From assembly GCA_030635365.1 (NCBI GenBank), contig DAOVYZ010000079.1, positions 1-9,969 on the forward strand: a stretch of DNA of 9,969 bases, written 5' to 3'. Below are positions 1 through 5,081 of this stretch, piece after piece (positions within the stretch are counted from its first letter, which is position 1; each line of letters opens with the position of its first letter). Below the pieces are notes generated by a model. It was not told where the DNA came from, ran no database searches, and worked only from the letters and a program-made list of their open reading frames with translations. The stretch comes from Bacteroidales bacterium. Its GTDB lineage: Bacteria; Bacteroidota; Bacteroidia; Bacteroidales; UBA12077. Made by a program: the position numbers and the translations under genes.

Positions 1-26
1 AAAATAATAATAATGTTATGAATTAA

Positions 27-614
27 TCAAATTATTATTCCAACAAAGTTATTTTTTACACTGTTTACATTACTAAAATCTCTTATCCTTGGTTTTGACC
101 TAAAAGCTGAATGATTCATTTTTTTGAAACGTAGTAAATAAGCATCTGAATATTTTAGGTTATTGTAGAAATCAAAATCCTGTTCATCATGAGTTTTCCT
201 GGCCATATTCATAAACGGAATCCTTAGTAAGTTAGGGTCAAAATAAGGTAACTTTTTAACAGAACGATCCCTGTCTTTTAAACAGATACTTCCGTCAAGG
301 CATAAAACACATTTTATGTCAAAATTACGAAGGGCAAAAAGTACATTAATTATTCCTCCATAACTATAACCCATTGAGCAAATATTATTAATATCAACAT
401 TTGAGAAGTTTCTCATATAGCTCATTACAAATTCCATATCTCTTATTTGCGACTCTTCATCCATTAGATTATAGGAGGGCTTTTTGTCAAACATCCCATT
501 GGATGGGATAGCTGCAACAATGTATCCATTGCTTGCTAGATATTCAAAAAGAACATCGAAAGACCCCGGGTTATCCCCACCACCAGAACAAAAAAGAATG
601 AGAGGGAAGATCGG
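27..614 (-). pseudogene. 5'-truncated alpha/beta hydrolase remnant
   Basis: An open frame runs from an in-frame TGA at 615-617 to the stop at 27-29. It has no ATG, GTG or TTG until the Met at 492-494, although the upstream part is clearly coding. It reads PIFPLILFCSGGG (the beta-strand and oxyanion-type glycines of alpha/beta hydrolases) and then EYLASNGYIVAAIPSNG, as in dienelactone-hydrolase or PAF-acetylhydrolase-like enzymes. The nucleophile elbow GYSYGG lies 42-47 residues after that Met, so the likely catalytic Ser is encoded near 363-365. His in NHSAF (about 128) is a candidate catalytic His. The N-terminus (signal peptide or first strands) is missing, and the break coincides with a palindromic repeat at 610-650. 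I infer a disrupted gene; internal initiation at 494 would lose the oxyanion region. The substrate is unknown. Confidence 0.72.
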
Positions 615-650
615 TCAATTTTTTACCGATGTAATGTACCTACGGTACAA
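610..650. repeat. Palindromic repeat at the hydrolase break point
   Basis: Two adjacent hairpins. ATCGGT (611-615 region) is complementary to ACCGAT (625-630) across an AT-rich loop, and TGTACC-TAC-GGTACA (635-649) is a perfect 6-bp stem with a 3-nt loop. The layout TACCGAT, a short spacer, then a CC-TAC-GG stem recurs near 9739-9763 (ATCCC-TAC-GGGAT), which marks it as a dispersed intergenic repeat of this genome. It sits where the hydrolase frame loses its 5' end. Confidence 0.6.
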
Positions 651-690
651 TTAGTATTATATGCGTAAGGCAAATAATAGGCTGAATTAC

Positions 691-740
691 AACTGCTCTC
701 ATGAACGGATAACGAATAAATTCAGTCTAGCGGAGCAGTT
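691..740. repeat. Inverted repeat AACTGCTC/GAGCAGTT
   Basis: AACTGCTC at 691-698 is exactly complementary to GAGCAGTT at 733-740, with a 34-nt interior. The outer ends read AAC...GTTATA. This resembles the outline of an integron attC site (AAC at one end, GTT at the other, imperfect stem between), but the full RYYYAAC and GTTRRRY core sites are not matched. It lies in the 173-bp gap between the hydrolase remnant and the next gene, which holds nothing else recognisable. Confidence 0.4.
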
Positions 741-787
741 ATATCGAAAGTTTTGTAAATTAGCTACACCCAACTATTATGTGTTAA

Positions 788-1546
788 TTAGTTTGCACTC
801 GCAAGAGGAATTATTCCGTTTATGTATCGAATTAAGGCTTGTAAAATTTGTGCCGTTTTTTGTCCGTTTATGTTACCCAATTCAGCAGAGATATTATTTG
901 CATTAATTTCTAATTGAATACATGGAACCCCATGATTGTGAACAAATTTTGTTATAGTATTATTTTTTACTGCTGCAAAATAGTCTTGAGATTGATTTAT
1001 TAACCCTTCTCTTTTAAGACTTGTTTTTAAACTATCTAATAAATCTTCACGATTTAAATATGATTTACCATTCATAGTTCCATAGTCAACATCAAAAGGC
1101 CTGTATGGATGTGAACAATGTAAGTCAATTACAATAACAGGCTTTAAGGTTTCGAGTATTATGGCTAATGAATCTTTAAAAGCATTATTGTCATAATAAT
1201 TAGGGTCGGAGGGTGAAAGATATTTTGTAAAAAATACAGGTAAATCCATTAACTTGTTTAATTCAATAGCCAATGAACCTGTACCGGAGTCGGCTCGTTT
1301 CATTTTTCCTTCTCGCATATGTGCTGTAGCATGGCCGGCAGTTATCAAAACATTATATGTTCCCGAACGATACTCAAACCAACTGGAGTCTTTTGGTGCC
1401 GGCTTTGTATAATTTTCTGATAATTTTTTCTCAGAGGCTATTATGTTATTGACATTTTTAAAAGTAACAATAGCCCTTTGTGTTTTAATTTGAGCTTCAA
1501 GAGCCAAACTTATTAACATCAATAGTATACACGCAAGATTTCTCAT
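788..1546 (-). CDS. Secreted N-formylglutamate amidohydrolase-like protein
   Basis: 252 residues. MRNLACILLMLISLALEA is a clear Sec signal peptide, so the enzyme should act in the periplasm or outside the cell. The mature part resembles the N-formylglutamate amidohydrolase (FGase, PF05013) fold of zinc amidohydrolases. ITAGHATAHMREG (68-80) supplies candidate metal-binding His72 and His76, with D86 shortly after. VIVIDLHCSHPYRP (137-150) carries the DLH motif, and PCIQLEIN (208-215) supplies the usual late Glu. Family members hydrolyse N-formyl-amino acids or related amides, but most FGases in histidine degradation are cytoplasmic and no hut genes are nearby. I therefore infer a secreted amidohydrolase of unknown substrate. 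The ATG at 1544-1546 is chosen because it gives the full signal peptide. No Shine-Dalgarno is seen, as usual for Bacteroidota. Confidence 0.75.
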   Translation of the reverse strand: MRNLACILLMLISLALEAQIKTQRAIVTFKNVNNIIASEKKLSENYTKPAPKDSSWFEYRSGTYNVLITAGHATAHMREGKMKRADSGTGSLAIELNKLMDLPVFFTKYLSPSDPNYYDNNAFKDSLAIILETLKPVIVIDLHCSHPYRPFDVDYGTMNGKSYLNREDLLDSLKTSLKREGLINQSQDYFAAVKNNTITKFVHNHGVPCIQLEINANNISAELGNINGQKTAQILQALIRYINGIIPLASAN

Positions 1547-1693
1547 AATAATATATTTTATATTTATTTATACTGCTATATGTGAAGCTAACATTTTTCC
1601 AGAAATATTACAAACTAATCAATTGAAACTGATTCAATAATTTTATATGTTAATTCTGTTGGTAATGAGTAGCTTTGTTTTAGAGACTTTGCT

Positions 1694-1780
1694 TAACAAG
1701 ATTTTGAATTCTGCTGTGCAGAATGGTAAGTACAACTTTCCAGATAATAAAAGAACTAATATGTAGTTACGCACCGGAGT
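1694..1780 (+). repeat. Dispersed intergenic repeat, copy A (3' part deleted)
   Basis: It shares with copies B, C and D the order TTTTGAATT, a small hairpin, GGTAAGTACAA, GATAATAAAAG, GTAGTTACGC. The first hairpin is perfect here (ATTCTGC-TGT-GCAGAAT, 1708-1724). The second hairpin of the family (GTAGTT...AACTAC) has lost its 3' arm: GTAGTTACGC runs directly into ACCGGAG. Confidence 0.65.
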
Positions 1781-1885
1781 TAAAATTTGACTTTCGTTGT
1801 TAAATTTATTACCTTTATAATACGCTCATTTCAAGATATGTATGCATTCAATAATAAATTCACACTAATTTTTAAACTTAAGTAT

Positions 1886-1891
1886 AGGAGG
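1886..1891 (+). promoter_or_regulatory. Strong Shine-Dalgarno of the lipoprotein gene
   Basis: AGGAGG sits 7 nt before the ATG at 1899-1901. A perfect SD is unusual in this window, where all other genes have A-rich leaders without one. It fixes the start codon and suggests strong translation or a foreign origin for this gene. Confidence 0.75.
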
Positions 1892-1898
1892 AAAAAAA

Positions 1899-2423
1899 AT
1901 GACTAAATTATTATTAAAATCTACATTGGTAGTAATCTCAATGTTTATAGTTCTTGGCTGTGATAACCCGGAACCGGTCAAAAAAAATCCGGAAAAAGCA
2001 GACTCTTTTAAAAGTGCAGCAGAAAATTGGGAAAAAGGCGCACAGAATCGTACTGAAATAGCTGATAAAGATTCAACAGTTGCTGATAGTATACGTAGAG
2101 CAGGTTATGAAACGGAAGAAGAGAGAAAAGAAAATCGTGAAAAGGCTGGTGATAAGGAAGATAAAGCTGGAGATGAACATGAAAAGGCAGCAGAGGATTG
2201 GGAAAAAGCAGCAGGTCAATACGAAGATGGATCTGAGGAACAAAATAAAGCAAAAGAAGAGGCAAAAGCAGCAAGAGAAAAGGCAAAAGCGGCACAAAAA
2301 AAAGGCGCAAAAGCGCATGAAAGAGCTGCTGAAGATTATAAGGAAGCAGGGAATAAGGGAAAAGAAGCAAAATCGAACGAAAAAGCAGCAAAAGCGCATG
2401 AAAAACATGCCAATATGCAATAG
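1899..2423 (+). CDS. Lys/Glu/Ala-rich helical lipoprotein, function unknown
   Basis: 174 residues. The N-terminus MTKLLLKSTLVVISMFIVLG ends in Cys21 (VLGC lipobox), so it should be a lipid-anchored envelope protein. From residue 30 on it is almost entirely charged and alanine-rich with no hydrophobic core, predicting long solvent-exposed helix or coiled coil. Three internal repeats are visible: SAAENWEKGAQ (39-49), KAAEDWEKAAGQ (96-107) and RAAEDYKEAGNKG (142-154), the last two joined by a run of short EAKAA-like units. Such composition occurs in LEA-like stress proteins and in lipoproteins that span or stiffen the envelope, but no family is recognised. The purine-rich gene produces long open frames on other strands and frames that are not real. 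It stands alone on the plus strand between repeat copies A and B. Confidence 0.8.
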   Translation: MTKLLLKSTLVVISMFIVLGCDNPEPVKKNPEKADSFKSAAENWEKGAQNRTEIADKDSTVADSIRRAGYETEEERKENREKAGDKEDKAGDEHEKAAEDWEKAAGQYEDGSEEQNKAKEEAKAAREKAKAAQKKGAKAHERAAEDYKEAGNKGKEAKSNEKAAKAHEKHANMQ

Positions 2424-2478
2424 ATTAACCGGATAATAATAAGATCAAATACCAAAATAAATGAATGCAGTATTTAGC

Positions 2479-2509
2479 TAACTGGCGGATAAGCTACGTC
2501 CAGCCGTTA
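2479..2509. repeat. Imperfect hairpin with bulged bases, attC-like outline
   Basis: TAACTGGCGG (2479-2488) folds onto CCAGCCGTTA (2500-2509). The pairs are TAAC/GTTA, GGC/GCC and GG/CC, with single unpaired bases T2483 and A2502 and an 11-nt loop. A stem that opens with AAC, closes with GTT and carries extrahelical bases recalls integron attC sites. The outer core heptamers (AGCTAAC, GTTATGT) match the consensus only in part. It sits just upstream of repeat B, whose end (CTACGTCCA) also appears in this hairpin. Confidence 0.4.
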
Positions 2510-2510
2510 T

Positions 2511-2600
2511 GTATTATTCTATGCTCATCTGAGAATAGTAAGTATATTACCGAATATAAAAGGGCGTAGTTACGTTTCGTTAAACTACGTCCAATAGGGA
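2511..2600 (+). repeat. Dispersed intergenic repeat, copy B (diverged)
   Basis: It shares GTAAGTA, ATATAAAAG, CGTAGTTACG, TTAAACTACGTCCAA with copies C and D in the same order and spacing. The first hairpin is looser (TATTCT...AGAATA). The second is intact: CGTAGTT (2566-2572 region) pairs with AACTACG across a loop that contains ACG-TTT-CGT. Confidence 0.65.
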
Positions 2601-2730
2601 TTTTTACTAAATAAATTGTACTTTAGTTGCGCGGATTTACTCGCAAGTTTGTGAGAACGCTAAGCTAAGTGCACTAGGTTGTTATCTGTGCTGCTTTTTA
2701 AATAATAACATAAACCTTAAAACCCGAAAA

Positions 2731-3486
2731 ATGGCAAAGATCAACACATTAATTATTATTCTAATTGCGTTTTTACAAGTAAATGCTCAAAATCCTTCCT
2801 TAGAAATTGAATTTACAACTGTTGATATGGGTGGTTTTTCTCATGAAAAACATGTTTTAGCAGTTTGGATAGAAACTGAAACCATAGAATTTGTAAAAAC
2901 ACAATTAGTATATGCAGATGTTCGCAAAGGAGATCTTTACACATGGAACAAAGCTCCTGTAAACGGAAATGAAGTTGATGCCATAACTGGTGCAACTCAA
3001 TTAGATCATAAAACCTATACCATATCATGGAATTGTCTTGATTTGGATGGGAATACTATTCCTAACGGTAATTATGTTTTACATATTGAAATGAATAACA
3101 AACATTCTCAAGGGCCGCTTGCAGAAATTGGCTTTACCATAAACGGAAATTCTTTTACTTTAAATCCTAATGATGAAGACTTTTTTAAAAACATTTCGCT
3201 TAAATACCAACCTAATTATGTTTCTGTTAACGATATTATCGAACAAGAAAACGATATTCCTATTATATACCCTAATCCTGCTAATGATTATTTAAACCTC
3301 GAACATAGCTCAGACTGTAACATCTCATTCATAGAAATATTTAATATTCATGGAGAGCTTGTTAAAAGCAATAGAATAGAGAATAATAAAAAAATAATAA
3401 GAGTAAAGAGTTTATCTGATGGAGTTTATATAATTAGAATTCAAACTGACAAGGGTTTAGTAATAAAAAAAATGATAAAACATTGA
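2731..3486 (+). CDS. Secreted DUF2271 protein with T9SS C-terminal sorting domain
   Basis: 251 residues. A signal peptide (MAKINTLIIILIAFLQVNAQ) leads into a DUF2271-type domain (about 22-140): HVLAVWIETE (41-50), FVKTQLVY (54-61), W72, VDAITGAT (82-89), SWNCLDLDGNTIPNGNYVLHIE (split around 99-120). The C-terminus (about 178-251) is a type A T9SS sorting domain: YPNPANDYLNLE (180-191), IEIFNIHGELV (201-211), LSDGVYIIRI (228-237), KKMIKH. The protein should be exported by Sec, then moved across the outer membrane by the type IX system and released or anchored at the surface. DUF2271 proteins are often found near PepSY and ApbE-type genes in envelope redox or iron functions; none is present here. 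The DAITGAT stretch resembles the Thr-containing motif to which ApbE attaches FMN, so covalent flavin is possible. The A-rich leader has no Shine-Dalgarno. Confidence 0.85.
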   Translation: MAKINTLIIILIAFLQVNAQNPSLEIEFTTVDMGGFSHEKHVLAVWIETETIEFVKTQLVYADVRKGDLYTWNKAPVNGNEVDAITGATQLDHKTYTISWNCLDLDGNTIPNGNYVLHIEMNNKHSQGPLAEIGFTINGNSFTLNPNDEDFFKNISLKYQPNYVSVNDIIEQENDIPIIYPNPANDYLNLEHSSDCNISFIEIFNIHGELVKSNRIENNKKIIRVKSLSDGVYIIRIQTDKGLVIKKMIKH

Positions 3487-3503
3487 AATAAACACCTGCT
3501 CGC

Positions 3504-3526
3504 ACGGACATGTTGTCGTTTTTTTT
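3504..3526 (+). terminator. Possible intrinsic terminator of the DUF2271 gene
   Basis: ACG-(G)-ACA pairs with TGTCGT across a TGT loop, a 6-bp stem with one bulged G. It is followed directly by a run of T at 3519-3526 and starts 17 nt after the stop codon. The stem is short, so the call is tentative. Confidence 0.4.
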
Positions 3527-3618
3527 ATTTACCGCATGATGTGAATATCATTACAAAGAACAGTTTTTGAGTCACACAAATCATTAGGTGAAGTTTTAAA
3601 TTTGCTTTACCCCTATAT

Positions 3619-3641
3619 GGTTCAAGTCTGAGACTTGGACC
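3619..3641. repeat. Strong hairpin GGTTCAAGTC-TGA-GACTTGGACC
   Basis: A 10-bp stem with one T-G wobble and a 3-nt loop. No T-run follows on either strand, so it is not an obvious terminator. It lies about 50 bp upstream of repeat copy C and may belong to another intergenic repeat family. Confidence 0.5.
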
Positions 3642-3689
3642 TTTCTTCCCGGTTTGTAACGAGTGCCTTTCGTGAAACTGAGATTGGAT

Positions 3690-3790
3690 TTGCAAACTGT
3701 TGGTTTTGAATTCTGTTACGCAGAATGGTAAGTACAAATACCGAAGATAAAAGGATGTAGTTTCACTATCGCTAAACTACGCCCAACGGA
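3690..3790 (+). repeat. Dispersed intergenic repeat, copy C (complete)
   Basis: A well-preserved copy of about 100 bp. It starts TTGCAAACTGTTGGTTTTG and ends CTACGCCCAACGG. The ends form an imperfect terminal inverted repeat (CTGTTGG/CCAACGG, one wobble). Inside are ATTCTG-TTACG-...AGAAT, the linker GGTAAGTACAAATACCGAAG, and a perfect 7-bp stem GTAGTTT/AAACTAC around CACTATCGCT. It is closely similar to copy D over its whole length. Confidence 0.8.
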
Positions 3791-3803
3791 GTATATTTTG
3801 CTT

Positions 3804-4286
3804 TTAACTTTTCTGTTCGTCAAGTAAATACCTCTCAATGGCACTTTTTGCTTTTCTTATTTCCAGATTAGTCATAAAGACATAAGCGATTATTGGCAAT
3901 GAAAATGCCAAATAAATTGGAACTAGACTAATTAAGAAATATGCCAGAAATAAAATAATAAAAAATCCACCCAAAATACTTGAGAAACCTAGTGAAAATT
4001 TAAAAACTAATTTATCTCTTCGTTGAGTATTTATAAAATTACCTTTTGCTATAATGTCAGCTCGAAAATTTATAAACTGTTTTCTATATCTTGTTATCCA
4101 AAAACCATCTTTCATCCAATTTCCTATAAATACTCGTGAGGTATCTTCTGTATATGGACTCCTAAACAATAAATGTGGACTTACATTAGTTTTACATGTA
4201 TATTTTGAAATATTAGTTTCAATTTCTTTAATCTTTTCCGGATTAATTTCATATTCCATTTGACCAATTCTCACGATATCTATCAA
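3804..4286 (-). CDS. Small membrane protein of unknown function
   Basis: 160 residues from a TTG start at 4284-4286. An alternative ATG at 4257-4259 would remove the first nine residues; neither has a convincing ribosome binding site. Residues 1-95 are polar, with aromatic and charged residues in GNWMKDGFWITRYRKQF (55-71). Residues about 97-137 form two adjacent hydrophobic segments, consistent with a helical hairpin in the inner membrane, and a charged C-terminal helix follows (EIRKAKSAIERYL). No family is recognised. The gene ends 14 bp beyond repeat copy C and begins 40 bp from copy D, so it is flanked on both sides by the same repeat, as expected of a mobile or cassette-like gene. Confidence 0.68.
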   Translation of the reverse strand: MIDIVRIGQMEYEINPEKIKEIETNISKYTCKTNVSPHLLFRSPYTEDTSRVFIGNWMKDGFWITRYRKQFINFRADIIAKGNFINTQRRDKLVFKFSLGFSSILGGFFIILFLAYFLISLVPIYLAFSLPIIAYVFMTNLEIRKAKSAIERYLLDEQKS

Positions 4287-4325
4287 TTTTTAATTCAATC
4301 CTAAAAGTAACTCAATTTATTAAAA

Positions 4326-4427
4326 TTGCAAATTGTGGGTTTTGAATTGTACTGTGCAGAATGGTAAGTACAAATACTGAAGATAAAAGGACGTAGTTAC
4401 GCTATCGCTAAACTACGCTCAACAGGG
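4326..4427 (+). repeat. Dispersed intergenic repeat, copy D (complete)
   Basis: It matches copy C nearly end to end: TTGCAAATTGTGGGTTTTG, GCAGAATGGTAAGTACAAA, TACTGAAGATAAAAGGACG, GCTATCGCTAAACTACGC, then TCAACAGGG. The second hairpin (CGTAGTT/AACTACG) is intact. The first is partly broken (ATTGTACTGTGCAGAAT). Same orientation as A-C. Confidence 0.8.
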
Positions 4428-4453
4428 AAATGCAATGCATAATAGTTTTTATG

Positions 4454-4831
4454 TCATCTTATTAATCGTTCAAATACATGAATATGTGATTCATTTGGAA
4501 TTCTTTTATCGTTAAACCATTTGCTAATAATTTCTTTATTAAACTTCTTTTCAGTTTTTTTGATATTTTTGACTGTGTCTTTTAATAGTTGAGTTCCAGC
4601 GCAATTGGTTTCGACAATTTTCTTACCAATAACCTCTTTATCTAGATTGTCAGAATTAAATTCTCTATCAATATCTTGCATTCGAGCCAAAACTTCACAA
4701 CTTTGGTCGTATAAAAGCCATGCTTCCAAACGAAAATAATTATTTAATTTTTTGTTTTTTGCACCCTGAGTTACAGCATAAATCAAACTTGCAAATCCAA
4801 CTAATAAACTGACGATGTTTAGAGTATCCAT
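4454..4831 (-). CDS. Small membrane-anchored protein of unknown function
   Basis: 125 residues if begun at the ATG at 4829-4831; a GTG two codons upstream (4835-4837) is possible but less likely. The N-terminus MDTLNIVSLLVGFASLIYAVTQ is a single membrane segment or uncleaved anchor. KNKKLNNYF follows on the cytoplasmic side by the positive-inside rule, and the soluble remainder of about 95 residues is mostly helical and charged (EAWLLYDQSCEVLARMQDID, LLKDTVKNIKKTEKKFNKEIISKWF split around 80-107). No domain is recognised. It is transcribed on the same strand as the preceding small membrane gene but is separated from it by repeat copy D, so an operon is doubtful. Confidence 0.7.
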   Translation of the reverse strand: MDTLNIVSLLVGFASLIYAVTQGAKNKKLNNYFRLEAWLLYDQSCEVLARMQDIDREFNSDNLDKEVIGKKIVETNCAGTQLLKDTVKNIKKTEKKFNKEIISKWFNDKRIPNESHIHVFERLIR

Positions 4832-4837
4832 TATCAC

Positions 4838-5076
4838 TATTGGTTTTTAAAATTAAAAAAATGATATTGCTTTTAATGAAATGTTGCAATACTAATGATT
4901 ATCAATAGTAAAATACACCATTATTTTTTATTTAACTGAAATCTAAAATTAACCCAATTTACTCTAATTCCCAATTCTAAAATTTAAATTATAATAGGTT
5001 TCTAGGGACTCTAACAGGTTTTTCAAATTCTGTCAGGTCAGCTCATAGCTCGAAGCTAAAAGCTCAAGGCTCTCAG
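4838..5076. other. AT-rich intergenic region before addB 3' end
   Basis: Very AT-rich with no coding sign. It contains a weak stem ACAG...CTGT at 5014-5034 (in CTAACAGG...CTGTCAGG, one mismatch) lying downstream of addB on the minus strand. There is no T-run, so it is not called a terminator. Confidence 0.45.
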
Positions 5077-5081
5077 CTATC
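5040..5081. repeat. Degenerate heptamer array AGCTNNN, six units
   Basis: Six consecutive 7-nt units with no slip: AGCTCAT, AGCTCGA, AGCTAAA, AGCTCAA, GGCTCTC, AGCTATC. The first four positions are nearly fixed and the last three vary. The final unit overlaps the addB stop codon (5077-5079), so the array reaches into the gene end. Confidence 0.7.

Larger units (their letters stand above)
1547..1898. other. 352-bp intergenic region upstream of the lipoprotein gene
   Basis: This gap separates the divergent amidohydrolase (-) and lipoprotein (+) genes. It contains repeat copy A (1694-1780). Between the repeat and the lipoprotein start it is AT-rich, with TTGACT at 1787-1792 and TATAAT at 1816-1821. 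The 23-nt spacing is too long for a standard sigma-70 promoter and no clear Bacteroidota TAnnTTTG box was found, so no promoter is called. Nothing else coding is seen. Confidence 0.6.
2424..2730. other. 307-bp intergenic region with hairpin and repeat B
   Basis: No coding potential is recognised. It holds the hairpin at 2479-2509, repeat copy B (2511-2600), and CTCGC-AAGTTT-GTGAG at 2641-2656, a 5-bp stem with one G-T wobble. The last 40 bp before the next gene are A-rich, typical of Bacteroidota leaders. No terminator with a T-run was found after the lipoprotein gene. Confidence 0.55.
3487..3803. other. 317-bp intergenic region between convergent genes
   Basis: This gap lies between the plus-strand DUF2271 gene and a minus-strand gene, whose 3' ends face each other. 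It holds a possible terminator (3504-3526), a strong hairpin (3619-3641) and repeat copy C (3690-3790). No gene is recognised. Confidence 0.6.

Noticed and set aside
661..906. Plus-strand open frame of 81 codons
   Set aside because: It overlaps the 3' end of the amidohydrolase gene on the other strand, has no recognisable domain and spans the 691-740 palindrome.
1787..1821. Sigma-70-like promoter (TTGACT, TATAAT) before the lipoprotein gene
   Set aside because: The 23-nt spacing is too long and the Bacteroidota TAnnTTTG box is absent.
2008..2436. Long open frames on the minus strand and in another plus frame inside the lipoprotein gene
   Set aside because: They arise from the purine-rich GAA/AAA/GCA codons of the real gene; the products are runs of Leu/Phe/Cys or Lys/Arg with no domain and no start signal.
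3525..3737. Minus-strand open frame of 70 codons
   Set aside because: It is made of the 3619-3641 hairpin and part of repeat C; no family features.
5014..5034. Intrinsic terminator after addB
   Set aside because: The stem is short with a mismatch and there is no T-run on the minus strand.
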